From positions 62,001 to 126,000 of the forward strand of contig JAVBLT010000007.1 of NCBI GenBank assembly GCA_031553315.1: DNA of 64,000 nucleotides, given 5' to 3'. The position numbers and the translations under genes are program-made. Under the pieces are notes generated by a model that worked only from the letters and a program-made list of their open reading frames with translations, was not told the DNA's origin and did no database searches. The DNA is from JAVBLT01 sp031553315. GTDB taxonomy: Bacteria; Verrucomicrobiota; Kiritimatiellia; RFP12; DVOR01. This document shows positions 44,521 through 53,693 of this stretch, one piece after another; position 1 is the stretch's first letter; each line of letters begins with the position of its first letter.

Positions 44521-45702
44521 ATGAAACTCATTGCAGACGATATCGCCGCTTCCATTCAAAATTCCTCCTGGATCCGCCGCATGTTCGAAGCCGGCATCGA
44601 GCTCAAAAAGCAGCTCGGCCCCGAAAACGTCTTCGATTTCAGCCTCGGCAATCCCGACGTGGCCCCCCCCGCCAAAGCCAAGGCCTCCCTGGAGCGCATC
44701 GCCGAGCGCGCCGTGCAGCCTCTCGGCCTGGGGTATATGCCCAACGCCGGCCTTCCAGCGCTCCGCGAAGCGCTGGCCAAAAAGCTCACCCGCGAACAGG
44801 AAGCGCCGGTGGAAGCCAAGCATGTGGTCGTCTCCTGCGGCGCCGCGGGAGCCCTCACCAGCTTCTTCCGCGCCACCCTCGAACCCGGCGACGAAGTCCT
44901 CGTTTCCGCCCCCTACTTCGTGGAATACGGCTCCTACTGCGGCCATTTCGGCGGAAAACTCGTCGCCGTGCCCTCCAAAAAACCCGATTTCGACCTCGAT
45001 GTGGAGGCCCTCGCCGCCGCGATCACCGACAAGACCCGCGTGATCCTCGTCAACTCTCCCAACAATCCCACCGGCTGCATCTACCCCGAGGCTTCGCTTC
45101 GCGCCCTCGCCGCCGCCATCGAAAAGGCCAACGCCGGCCGCGAGCGCCCCATTTTCCTCCTCAGCGACGAGCCCTACCGCCTCTTCGCGTTCGACGGCGC
45201 CGCCGTGCCCTCCATCCTGCCGCTTTCGCCCTTCGCCGTGGTGCTCGGCTCCTTCTCCAAGAGCCTCTCCCTCGCCGGCGAACGCATCGGTTACCTCGTG
45301 ATCTCCCCGGCCATGCCCCGGGGCGAACAGCTCATCGGCGCGGTGACCCTCACCACCCGCACCCTGGGCTTCGTCAACGCCCCCGTCATCGGCCAGCTCC
45401 TTGCGCTCGACCTGCTCGAAGAACAGGTCGACCTCGCCGTTTACGCCGCCCGCCGCCGCCTCATGGCCCAGGTTCTGACCGAAGCGGGCATCGCCTTCAC
45501 CCTCCCCCGCGGCGCCTTCTACTTTTTCCCCGAAGCGCCGGGGGGCGACGACCTGGCCTTCTCCCAAAAGCTCCTGGCCCAGGGCATTCTCGCCGTTCCC
45601 GGCCGCGGTTTCGGCATGTCGGGCTACATCCGCCTCTGCTGCGCGGTCGACGAATCCATCATCCGCCGCTCCGCCGAAGCCTTCAAGCGAGCCATGCAGT
45701 AA
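44521..45702 (+). CDS. Class I/II PLP-dependent aminotransferase
   Basis: The 393-aa fold-type I enzyme transfers amino groups with pyridoxal phosphate, possibly on aspartate. Landmarks are FDFSLGNPD near residue 40, VSCGAAGALTSFF for the phosphate loop, NSPNNPTGC, LSDEPYRLF and the PLP lysine Lys247 in GSFSKSLSLAGERIGY. The substrate is not certain. The ATG at 44521 is 2 bp after lepA; the longer frame lies inside lepA. Confidence 0.88.
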   Translation: MKLIADDIAASIQNSSWIRRMFEAGIELKKQLGPENVFDFSLGNPDVAPPAKAKASLERIAERAVQPLGLGYMPNAGLPALREALAKKLTREQEAPVEAKHVVVSCGAAGALTSFFRATLEPGDEVLVSAPYFVEYGSYCGHFGGKLVAVPSKKPDFDLDVEALAAAITDKTRVILVNSPNNPTGCIYPEASLRALAAAIEKANAGRERPIFLLSDEPYRLFAFDGAAVPSILPLSPFAVVLGSFSKSLSLAGERIGYLVISPAMPRGEQLIGAVTLTTRTLGFVNAPVIGQLLALDLLEEQVDLAVYAARRRLMAQVLTEAGIAFTLPRGAFYFFPEAPGGDDLAFSQKLLAQGILAVPGRGFGMSGYIRLCCAVDESIIRRSAEAFKRAMQ

Positions 45703-45727
45703 TGATTTAATCAGAAAGGTAAACATC

Positions 45728-46087
45728 ATGTCCAAGTCATTTGAAATCGAAGGAAGCATCCGTAAAATTTTTGACGCGCAGTCGTTCCCCAGCGGCTTCA
45801 CCAAGCGCGAATTCGTGGTCACGGAAGACGATGAACGCTACCCGCAGGATATCAAGTTCACCGTGACCAAAGAGCGCTGCGCCACCCTGGACAACTTCCG
45901 CGAAGGCCAGAAGGTCAAGGTCACCTTCTCCCTGCGCGGCAATGAATACAAGGAAAAATATTACGTGGATCTCAACGCCTTCAAAGTGGAACAGCTCAAC
46001 GACGACGGCGGCACCACCGAGTTTGACCCGCTGCCGCCCGGCGACGGCGTCGACATGATTCCCGAAGACGACCCCATGCCCTTCTAA
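45728..46087 (+). CDS. DUF3127 family protein, OB-fold-like
   Basis: The small 119-aa protein matches DUF3127: FEIEGSIRKIFD, TKREFVVTEDD, YPQDIKFTVTKE and VTFSLRGNEYKEKYYVDLNAF, then an acidic tail ending EDDPMPF. The strand pattern and acidic DDPMPF tail recall single-stranded DNA-binding proteins, whose C-terminal tip recruits repair enzymes. Such a role is inference only. AAAGG precedes the ATG at 45728. It sits between the aminotransferase and prmC. Confidence 0.8.
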   Translation: MSKSFEIEGSIRKIFDAQSFPSGFTKREFVVTEDDERYPQDIKFTVTKERCATLDNFREGQKVKVTFSLRGNEYKEKYYVDLNAFKVEQLNDDGGTTEFDPLPPGDGVDMIPEDDPMPF

Positions 46088-46099
46088 GGAAGCCTTGTC

Positions 46100-46972
46100 G
46101 TGGCCGAACCGCTCTCCGCCAGCCGCCTTCTCCGGGAATCCGCGCGGTACCTTGCCCGGCACAAGGTTCACGCCCCCGAAACCGTCAGCGAGCTCCTGCT
46201 GGCGCGCTTTCTGGATTGCCGCCGCATGGATCTGCTGCTGCGCCAGCAGGAACGCATGCCGGAGGCGGTGCTTGAAGCCATGCGCACAGGTTTGCGGCGC
46301 GTGGCGGGGGGCGAGCCGGTGCAGTATGTGCTCGGCAACTGGGATTTCCACGACATCACCCTCAAAGTCGATTCGCGCGCGCTCATTCCCCGCCCCGAAA
46401 CGGAGCAGCTCGTGGAGCGGGTCTTGCGCTCGCCGGTCATCGCCGAGAGCAGACCCGTCACGATTATCGATGTGGGCACCGGCACGGGCGCCATCATTCT
46501 CGCCCTCGCCCACGCCCTGCGCGACCGCCCCGACACCGGTTTCCTCGCGGTCGACCTCTCGCCCGCCGCGCTCTCCCTCGCGCGCGAAAACGCCAGCGAG
46601 CTCGGCCTGATTGACCGCGTGGCCTTCATCAAAAGCAACGGCTGCGGCATCTTCGAGCCCGGCAGCATTGATCTCGTGGTCTCGAACCCGCCCTACATCG
46701 CCTCGGCGGCGGTCGATTCGCTCGAGCGCCACATCCGCGACCACGAACCGCGCATGGCGCTCGACGGCGGCCCCGACGGTCTCGCCGTGCTCCGCCAGAT
46801 CGTGCTCGATGCCGCGCTCATTCTCCGCCCCGGAGGCCGGATCTACTTTGAAATCGGCGACGACCAGGGCCCGGCCATGAGCCGCATGCTTGAATCCGCC
46901 GGCTTTTCGGGCGTGACGATTCACGCCGACGATGCCGGCAAAACCCGTTTCGCCGAGGGCGCCATCCAATGA
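46100..46972 (+). CDS. prmC: Release factor glutamine methyltransferase
   Basis: The 290-aa SAM-dependent enzyme methylates the glutamine of the GGQ motif in RF1 and RF2, so its substrate includes the prfB product in this window. The helical N-terminal domain is followed by PVQYVLGNWDFHDI, the RPETE segment, SAM motif IDVGTGTGAI and NPPY at 196-199. The start is a GTG at 46100 with AAGGA upstream. The final bases overlap lipA as ATGA. Confidence 0.96.
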   Translation: MAEPLSASRLLRESARYLARHKVHAPETVSELLLARFLDCRRMDLLLRQQERMPEAVLEAMRTGLRRVAGGEPVQYVLGNWDFHDITLKVDSRALIPRPETEQLVERVLRSPVIAESRPVTIIDVGTGTGAIILALAHALRDRPDTGFLAVDLSPAALSLARENASELGLIDRVAFIKSNGCGIFEPGSIDLVVSNPPYIASAAVDSLERHIRDHEPRMALDGGPDGLAVLRQIVLDAALILRPGGRIYFEIGDDQGPAMSRMLESAGFSGVTIHADDAGKTRFAEGAIQ

Positions 46973-47829
46973 CCAAGCCTCCGTGGATCCGTGTGAAAAT
47001 CGGCCAGGGCGACGCTTTCTCCGCCACGCGGGACCGCCTGCGCGGGTTTCATCTTCACTCCGTCTGCGAAGAGGCGCTCTGCCCCAACCGCGGCCGCTGC
47101 TGGGCCAACGGCCGCGCCACCATCCTCATTCTCGGCGACCGCTGCACCCGCGGCTGCCGCTTCTGCAATGTGGACAAGCGCGCCGTGCTCCCGCCCGACC
47201 CCCTGGAGCCGCAACGCGTGGCCGAAGCCGTCGCCGAAACAGGCCTCAGGGAAATCGTCCTCACCTCCGTCACCCGCGACGATTTGCCCGACGGCGGCGC
47301 CGCGCTCTGGGCCGAGACCGTCGGCGCCATTCGCGCCCGCTGCCCCGGCGTGCTCGTCGAAGTGCTCATCCCCGATTTCGGCGGCGACCCCGCCGCGCTC
47401 GACGCCTTCCTCGAAAGCCGCCCCGATGTGCTGGGCCACAACCTCGAGACCGTCCCCCGCCTCTACCCCGCCGTCCGCCCCGAAGCCGACTATTCCCGCT
47501 CCCTCGCCGTGCTCCGCCGCGCCGCCGAAAAGGGCCTCGTCGCCAAAACCAGCCTCATGCTCGGCCTCGGGGAAACCCGCGCCGAAATCAGCGCCGCCAT
47601 GCGCGCCGCCCGCGCCGCCGGCTGCTCCATCTTCTACGCCGGCCAATACCTCCAGCCCAGCGCGCGCCACCTCCCCGTGACCGACTATGTGCCCCCCGAA
47701 GCCTTCGAGGAGATCCGCCTCGAAGCCCTCGCCCTCGGTTTCGGGTTCGCGGCCTGCGCGCCCCTCGTGCGATCCTCCTACCACGAAGAAGGCCAATCCG
47801 CCTTCGTCCGCGCGCGAGGCCGGGCGTGA
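46969..47829 (+). CDS. lipA: Lipoyl synthase
   Basis: The 286-aa radical-SAM enzyme inserts sulfur into octanoyl groups to make lipoyl cofactors. The auxiliary cluster cysteines are Cys33, Cys38 and Cys44 (CEEALCPNRGRC). The radical-SAM cluster is Cys59, Cys63 and Cys66 (CTRGCRFC). The C-terminal RSSY is at 268-271. All are required features of LipA. The ATG overlaps prmC, and the stop overlaps the GTG of the next gene. No lipB is present in the window. Confidence 0.97.
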   Translation: MTKPPWIRVKIGQGDAFSATRDRLRGFHLHSVCEEALCPNRGRCWANGRATILILGDRCTRGCRFCNVDKRAVLPPDPLEPQRVAEAVAETGLREIVLTSVTRDDLPDGGAALWAETVGAIRARCPGVLVEVLIPDFGGDPAALDAFLESRPDVLGHNLETVPRLYPAVRPEADYSRSLAVLRRAAEKGLVAKTSLMLGLGETRAEISAAMRAARAAGCSIFYAGQYLQPSARHLPVTDYVPPEAFEEIRLEALALGFGFAACAPLVRSSYHEEGQSAFVRARGRA

Positions 47830-48626
47830 ACGCCCTGCGCCACTGGCAGCAGAGCAACCTGCCCGCATTGCGCCGCCTCGCCTTCGCGCCCACGCCCCAC
47901 ACCGGCGTCACCCTCATCGCCTACACCTTTCCCGCCCCCGAAAACGAAGACCTCTGGTTCGCCTGGCTCGAAGCCGCCCTCCTTCAAAGCTGGCGGCAGC
48001 TCGGCCTCATGAAAACGGTGATCGTGGCCCACGCCCCCTTCCCCGCCGTGACCGCCTTCCGCGCCCGCTGGCCCCACGTGGAGCTGCAAATCGAACCCAC
48101 CCTCGTGCCGGGCGACATCTGGTCGATGAGCCTCGACTGCATCGCGCGCCTCGCCGACCGTTTCACCACCCCCCATTGCCTCATCGTGCAGGACGACGGT
48201 TTCCCCATCGCCTCCAACCTTGCCGACTTCCTCCGCTGGGACTACATCGGCGCCCCCCTCGTCCGCGACATCCCCCGCCAGCGCCTCGCCGACCTCATCG
48301 GCTTCTCCGTGGGCATCGGCGGTTTTTCCCTCCGAAGCCGGCGCCTCTGCCTCTCCGCCGCCCGCCACTGGCGCCTCGGCTGGCGCCGCCTCTACCGGCG
48401 CGGCTCCTGGTGGTTCAGCGAAGACATCTTCTACGCCGTGACCCTCCGCCTCGCCTCCCCCCTCTACCGCCTCCGCCACCGCTTCCCGCCCGCCCGCCAG
48501 GCCGCCGCCTTCGCGATCGACGCCACCCTCGGCCGGAGCCCCGCCATCCGCCCCTTCGGCTTCCACGGCGCCGAAACCTTCACCCTCCTCCAGGAGAAAG
48601 GCTGGCAGCCCGATGCCCCCGAATAA
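47826..48626 (+). CDS. DUF5672 family protein, glycosyltransferase-like
   Basis: The 266-aa protein resembles DUF5672, whose core looks like a GT-A glycosyltransferase. It has LIVQDDGFPIASNLADFLRW, where the QDD may act as a DxD-like metal site. DYIGAP and a GIGGFSLRSR segment follow, then SWWFSEDIFY and PFGFHGAE near the end. I chose the GTG at 47826 because it overlaps the lipA stop as GTGA and fits the family's N-terminus. The longer frame lies within lipA. The acceptor is unknown; the neighbour encodes a polytopic membrane protein. Confidence 0.72.
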   Translation: MNALRHWQQSNLPALRRLAFAPTPHTGVTLIAYTFPAPENEDLWFAWLEAALLQSWRQLGLMKTVIVAHAPFPAVTAFRARWPHVELQIEPTLVPGDIWSMSLDCIARLADRFTTPHCLIVQDDGFPIASNLADFLRWDYIGAPLVRDIPRQRLADLIGFSVGIGGFSLRSRRLCLSAARHWRLGWRRLYRRGSWWFSEDIFYAVTLRLASPLYRLRHRFPPARQAAAFAIDATLGRSPAIRPFGFHGAETFTLLQEKGWQPDAPE

Positions 48627-50523
48627 ACTCGCCCTCCCCGGCCTCCTCATCCTTTTTCCGACCCTCATCGTCTGCGCCGCCATGCTCGGCCTCCTCCTGG
48701 GCATTCCCGTGACCCGCTGGATCGTTCCCACGGTTTTGTTCGGTCTCGCGGTCTTTTCACTTCTCACCCCAGCCGCTCGCCGCCCCTTCGGCGCCTTCCT
48801 CGGCATCCTCCTCGCGCTCTACGCCGCCAACCTCCTCAACCTCTGCGACTACGGGTGCGATTCCCACAGCTACCACACCCCCGCCGCCATTCTCCTCGCC
48901 CACGGCTGGAACCCCTTCGCCGACCCCCAGGCCGCGGCCTTCCTCGAAGCCCACACCCTCGACCCCGCCAGCCTGCGCCTCTTCCCCGCCGTCAGCCAGC
49001 CCCTCTTCATTCCCCTTCTCGGCGCCACCCTCTACGCCGCCACCGGCCAGCTCAACGCCGCCGGATTCTTCGACCCCTACTGGGTCGTCGCCGCCTTTGC
49101 CTTCATCTGGGCCATCCTCCCCCGTTTCGAGCCCCGCCTCGCCGGCCGCGCCCTCCCGCGCGCCGCCATCGCCCTCCTCCTCAGCTGCCACCCCATCGAG
49201 CTACTCGTGGGCTTTTCAGGCCCGGCCGACATCCCCCGCTTCACCTTCGCCGCCATCTTCCTCGCCTCCCTCGAGCTCTTCCGGCGAACCGGCAAAAAAA
49301 CCGACTTTCAGCTCGCCCTCCTCTGCGCCGGCATCCTCCTCGCCGTGAAGTTCAACGCCCTGCTCATCATCGCCGCCGCCGCCCTCCTCTACGCCTGGCC
49401 CCTCCTCAAAACACACCGCGCCGGGCTTCTGCGCACGGCCCTTCCCCTCCTTCCTATCCTCCTCCTCCTTTGCGCCTACCCCTACCTCCACAACGCCCTC
49501 CGCTACCGCGCGCCGCTCTACCCCATCCAGACCAACGCCCACACCCCCCCCGCCCAATCCCTCACCCCCGATTTCCACGTGATGAATGCCGACGCCGCCT
49601 CCATGAACCGCCTCCAGCGCCTCGCCCATGCCTACCTCTCCCCCGCCCTCCTCCCCCGCCTCAACCCCCGCTCTCAAGTGCTCAACGCCTTCGACGGCGC
49701 CGGCCCCTTCTTCCGCCTCCTCCTCCTCCTCAGCCTCCCGCTCCTCACCGCCCACGGCACCCTCCGCCTCCCCGCCGCCGCCATCCTCCTCGCCACCCTC
49801 GCCATCCCCACCCTCTACGCCGGCTACGCCCGCTACGCCCTCGAATTCACCCTCCTGCCCACCCTCCTCGCCCTCAACGCCCTCACAGCCCCCCAGCCCC
49901 CCTGGCGCCGCTGCCTCGCCCTCGCCATCCTCCTGCTTAGCCTCGCCTTCCTCCTCACCCGCCTCACCCTCATCCAGGGCGGCCGCGCCATCCGCCGGCA
50001 ATTGGCCGACACCGCCGCCAGCCTCGCCCTCGGCGACCCCCGCACCCAAATCGATGCCCGCGCGGCCATCGACCCCGCCGCCTACCCCCTGCGCCCCTTC
50101 CCCGTGCCCCGCCACGAATGGCCCCCCGAAATGACGCTCCTCTACGCCGCCCAGCTCCTCGACTCCTTCACCCCGCCCCGCCCCCTGCGCGCCGTCCACT
50201 CCAGCTTCCCGGCCGACATCGACTCCCCCGCCCCCCATTCCCCCCTCGTTCTGCGCTGGCCCTGGGAAGGCTTCGCCTTCATCCCCCCTCCCCCCCTCCG
50301 CCGCACCCTCCGCACCCTTGCCGACGGCGCCACCCCCGATGCCCCCGGCACCCTCGCCGCCTTCCGCCGCCTCCTCGACCCCACCCTCCTGCGCGCCACC
50401 CTCGCCTTCGCCGCCGACCAGCGCCCCCTTCAGCTCCGCCGCGCCTGGACCGCCCCCATCCTCGACCGACCCTTTCCCTCCATCCCCCCCGTCAATCACG
50501 ACCGGGAAATGAACCCCGATTGA
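48613..50523 (+). CDS. Polytopic membrane protein, GT-C glycosyltransferase-like
   Basis: This 636-aa protein has about 10-12 hydrophobic segments over residues 8-470, and a soluble Pro/Ala/Arg-rich C-terminal part. Segment CDYGCDSHSYHTPAAILL near residue 75 contains Asp-Ser-His-Ser-Tyr-His, similar to the acidic first-loop motifs of dolichyl-phosphate-dependent GT-C enzymes. I do not recognise an exact family. It overlaps the DUF5672 gene by 14 bp, so the pair may act on the same envelope glycan. Its bias to C-ending codons is extreme even for this window. Confidence 0.6.
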   Translation: MPPNKLALPGLLILFPTLIVCAAMLGLLLGIPVTRWIVPTVLFGLAVFSLLTPAARRPFGAFLGILLALYAANLLNLCDYGCDSHSYHTPAAILLAHGWNPFADPQAAAFLEAHTLDPASLRLFPAVSQPLFIPLLGATLYAATGQLNAAGFFDPYWVVAAFAFIWAILPRFEPRLAGRALPRAAIALLLSCHPIELLVGFSGPADIPRFTFAAIFLASLELFRRTGKKTDFQLALLCAGILLAVKFNALLIIAAAALLYAWPLLKTHRAGLLRTALPLLPILLLLCAYPYLHNALRYRAPLYPIQTNAHTPPAQSLTPDFHVMNADAASMNRLQRLAHAYLSPALLPRLNPRSQVLNAFDGAGPFFRLLLLLSLPLLTAHGTLRLPAAAILLATLAIPTLYAGYARYALEFTLLPTLLALNALTAPQPPWRRCLALAILLLSLAFLLTRLTLIQGGRAIRRQLADTAASLALGDPRTQIDARAAIDPAAYPLRPFPVPRHEWPPEMTLLYAAQLLDSFTPPRPLRAVHSSFPADIDSPAPHSPLVLRWPWEGFAFIPPPPLRRTLRTLADGATPDAPGTLAAFRRLLDPTLLRATLAFAADQRPLQLRRAWTAPILDRPFPSIPPVNHDREMNPD

Positions 50524-50551
50524 TCGGCCTTTCCTTAAGTGGATTTGTTTT

Positions 50552-50581
50552 TTGACACCGGATTCGTTTTTTCGCTATACT
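50552..50581 (+). promoter_or_regulatory. Promoter abutting the SNF2 gene
   Basis: A perfect TTGACA at 50552-50557 and TATACT at 50576-50581 are 18 bp apart. The ATG is only 7 bp beyond the -10, so the transcript should start at or within a base of the start codon. Confidence 0.75.
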
Positions 50582-50588
50582 TCTCTCC

Positions 50589-53500
50589 ATGCAGGTGCGC
50601 GTTTTCCATGTTTTTTACACGCCTTCCGAAGAGGTGTTGCTGTGGGGTGAATCTCTTTCGGGCGAAACGCCGGAAAAGGGGCGCCACCCCTATGCTTCCA
50701 AGCCGGAGGCGTTGAGAGAGGCAATCGGGGCGCTCTTCAAAAACTGGCAGCCGGCGCCGGTCTTTGAGCAAACCGCCATTGAAGCGGCTTTGCCGGTCGC
50801 GGCCGATGGCGCTCCCCTGCCCTCGCGGGCCTTTCTTTCCAAAGCGTTGACCACGCTGCCGCCCGTGGCGGGTTTTGACACATTCACGGTGCCGGCGCTC
50901 CGAATCAAGGGCGCGCCGCTTTTTCTGCTGTTGCAGGCGGCGCACCGCCTCGATCGCTTCGGGCGCACGCTGCTGCCGGGGACCGACCTGATCCGGCTGG
51001 CGGAAATTTACCGCTTCGCGGCGATGTGCCTGGCAGACGGCCACTTCATTCCCTCGCTCACCCTGGAGGGCGATGCCGCGTTTTCACGCTGGCGGTCGGT
51101 GCTCACGCTCCCCGAGCGCGAACGGCTGGCCGGGCTTGCGAACCGCGTGCCGCCGGTGGTTTTTCCGGCGGCCGCCGACCGCACGCCCGCGCGGCGCCTG
51201 CGGCTCATGCACGCCTTCTTCGAAGACCTTTCCGATGCGCTCGTGCGCGTGAACGCCGTCACGCCGCTCAGCCGGGGCCACGCGGCGAAAAGTCATTTTT
51301 ACAGCGCACACGACGCCTGGCTCGCCTCGCTCCGAAGCGATTCGCCCCAGCTGCGCTGGCCGCTCGAAACCGCTTCCCCCGAACAGGCCCAGACCGACCG
51401 CGCCCAGCTCGCCGACCTCGCCCGGACAGTCGCGCGCTGGCAGGCTCCGGCCACCGACAACGCGCTCGGCGCCACGCTCCAGATCGAGCTGCGCCCGCCG
51501 CCAGGCGAAACGGGCGAATGGCACATCTCGGCCTCGCTCCCCGGCGCACCGGAAGGGGCGCTGCTCACACGCACGGGCCTCACGCTCCTCGGCCAGGCCT
51601 CGCTCCTCTGCCCGCAGCTCACGCCCGACCGCCCGCTCACCCCCGCCGATGCGCATACCTTCATCCAAAGCGCCGCGCCGGTGCTGCGCAGCGCGGGGTT
51701 CACGGTCGTGCTGCCGCCCGGCCTGGAACAAAACGACCTCGATTCGCCGCTGGAGCTCGTGGCCGGCGCGGCGCTCAAAGACCCCGATCAGAAAGCGCCG
51801 TTTGCGCCCGACACACCGGTCACGATCACCTGGCAGCCGCGCATCAACGGCATTGCGGTTTCACCCGCGGAGCTTCAGGCAATCGTCGACGCCGCCTCGC
51901 CGATCATCTACTTCCACGAACAATGGATCACAATCGACCTGAGCGCAGCCGCGGAAATGCTCCGCCACTGCCGCCAGGCGCCGGAAGAAGACGCCACGCT
52001 CGGCGCGACCCTTCGCGGAGCCTTCTCGGGGGGTTCCGCCATCCACACGGGGCTCATCCGGAGCGAAACCGTCGCCGAAGGCCCGCTCCGCCGCTTCCTC
52101 GCCACGCTCACCGGCGCCGCCGTGCCCGACCTCCCGCCCCTCCCCGCCGGGCTCAACGCCGAGCTGCGCCCCTACCAGCTGCGCGGCTACGCCTGGCTCA
52201 GCCACCTCGCCGCCTGGCAATTCGGCGCATGCCTGGCCGACGACATGGGCCTTGGCAAAACCCTCCAAACCCTCGCCTTCCTCCTCGCCTGCCGCCAACG
52301 CGGCGAAACCCGCCCCGCGCTCATCGTAGCCCCCCTCTCCGTGCTCGCCAACTGGCTGCATGAAATCGAGACCTTCACCCCCGCCCTCCGCGCGCGCCTC
52401 CACCACGGCGCCGGGCGCGTCATCGGCAACACCTTTGCGGAAACCGCCGCCGAGACCCACATCGTGCTCACCGATTATGCGCTCGTCTACCGCGATTTCG
52501 ACGCGCTCCGCCGCGTGCCCTGGTCCACCCTCGTGCTCGACGAAGCCCAAAACATCAAAAACCCCTCCACCCGTCAATCCCGCGCCGCCCGCGCCCTCAC
52601 CGCCGACCACCGCATCGCCCTCACCGGCACCCCCGTGGAAAACGCCCCCGGCGACCTCTGGTCGATTATGGATTTCCTCAACCCCGGCCTCTTGGGCGAC
52701 TACGCCGCCTTCCGCAAACGCCTCCCCCCCGCACCCACCGGAACAGCCATCGACCCCACAGCCGGCAAACGCCTGCGCCGCCTGACAGCCCCCTTCATTC
52801 TGCGCCGGCTCAAAACCGATCCCGCCGTCATCGCCGACCTCCCGGAAAAAACCGTCAACCGAATCTACTGCCCCCTCGGCGCCGCGCAAAGCCAGGCCTA
52901 CGACACCGCCCTGCGCGCCTTCTCCGCCGACCTTTCCAGCCTCGAGGGCTCCAGCCGCCGCGGCCGCATCCTCGCCGTGCTCACCCGCCTCAAGCAAATC
53001 TGCGACCACCCCGCCCTGCCCGGCCTCACCGCCGATCAAATCGACGACGCCATCCTCCAGCAGGTCTCCGGAAAAATCAGCCGCCTCGAAGACATGCTCC
53101 GCGAGGTCGACGCCAACGGCGAAAGCGCCCTCATTTTCACCCAGTTTGCCCGCATGGGCGCACTCCTGCGCCAACGCCTCGCCGAAACCTTCGCCCGCGA
53201 CATCCCCTTCCTCCACGGCGGCCTCACCGCCGCCGCCCGCCAGCGCGAGATCGACGCCTTCAACCAGGCCGCCCTCCCCTCTTTCTTCGTGCTTTCACTC
53301 AAAGCCGGCGGCCTTGGCCTCAACCTCACCCGCGCCAGCCACGTCTTCCACTTCGACCGCTGGTGGAACCCCGCCGTCGAAAACCAGGCCACCGACCGCG
53401 CCCACCGCATCGGCCAGAAACGCCAGGTCTTCGTCCACACCTTCATCTGCCGCGGCACCCTCGAAGACCGCATCGACGCGCTTCTTCTCGGCAAACAGCA

Positions 53501-53603
53501 CCTCGCCGACGCCCTCGTCGACGCCAACGCCAACACCTTCCTCACCCGCCTGCCCGACGACGAACTCATCGCCATGCTCCAGCGCACCTGCGAAGACGAA
53601 TAA
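50589..53603 (+). CDS. SNF2/RapA-type helicase-like ATPase
   Basis: The 1004-aa DNA translocase of superfamily 2 has an N-terminal region of about 500 residues without clear motifs. The SNF2 core then has DDMGLGKT (about 551-558), LIVAPLSVLANW, LDEAQNIKNP, ALTGTPVENAPGDLWS, the helicase-C part FLHGGLTAAARQREI, SLKAGGLGLNLT and ATDRAHRIGQ. Bacterial homologues remodel protein-DNA or RNA polymerase complexes; the exact role is unknown. The ATG at 50589 has no ribosome site and lies 7 bp from a strong -10. Confidence 0.9.
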   Translation: MQVRVFHVFYTPSEEVLLWGESLSGETPEKGRHPYASKPEALREAIGALFKNWQPAPVFEQTAIEAALPVAADGAPLPSRAFLSKALTTLPPVAGFDTFTVPALRIKGAPLFLLLQAAHRLDRFGRTLLPGTDLIRLAEIYRFAAMCLADGHFIPSLTLEGDAAFSRWRSVLTLPERERLAGLANRVPPVVFPAAADRTPARRLRLMHAFFEDLSDALVRVNAVTPLSRGHAAKSHFYSAHDAWLASLRSDSPQLRWPLETASPEQAQTDRAQLADLARTVARWQAPATDNALGATLQIELRPPPGETGEWHISASLPGAPEGALLTRTGLTLLGQASLLCPQLTPDRPLTPADAHTFIQSAAPVLRSAGFTVVLPPGLEQNDLDSPLELVAGAALKDPDQKAPFAPDTPVTITWQPRINGIAVSPAELQAIVDAASPIIYFHEQWITIDLSAAAEMLRHCRQAPEEDATLGATLRGAFSGGSAIHTGLIRSETVAEGPLRRFLATLTGAAVPDLPPLPAGLNAELRPYQLRGYAWLSHLAAWQFGACLADDMGLGKTLQTLAFLLACRQRGETRPALIVAPLSVLANWLHEIETFTPALRARLHHGAGRVIGNTFAETAAETHIVLTDYALVYRDFDALRRVPWSTLVLDEAQNIKNPSTRQSRAARALTADHRIALTGTPVENAPGDLWSIMDFLNPGLLGDYAAFRKRLPPAPTGTAIDPTAGKRLRRLTAPFILRRLKTDPAVIADLPEKTVNRIYCPLGAAQSQAYDTALRAFSADLSSLEGSSRRGRILAVLTRLKQICDHPALPGLTADQIDDAILQQVSGKISRLEDMLREVDANGESALIFTQFARMGALLRQRLAETFARDIPFLHGGLTAAARQREIDAFNQAALPSFFVLSLKAGGLGLNLTRASHVFHFDRWWNPAVENQATDRAHRIGQKRQVFVHTFICRGTLEDRIDALLLGKQHLADALVDANANTFLTRLPDDELIAMLQRTCEDE

Positions 53604-53637
53604 ATGGCATTCCGCCTGCGATTCACATGAATAACGC

Positions 53638-53666
53638 TTGCACGCGTGCCGGTTTCTGTGTATAGT
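53638..53666 (+). promoter_or_regulatory. Promoter of the nfeD/SPFH operon
   Basis: TTGCAC at 53638-53643 and TATAGT at 53661-53666 are 17 bp apart. The start codon at 53694 has a good AAAGGGGG ribosome site. Confidence 0.75.
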
Positions 53667-53693
53667 GAAGGCATTGTAGAAAGGGGGTTGTTC

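Noticed and set aside
46932..47825. DUF5672 gene extended upstream through lipA
   Set aside because: lipA is unambiguous in its own frame; the GTG at 47826 overlapping its stop is the natural start.
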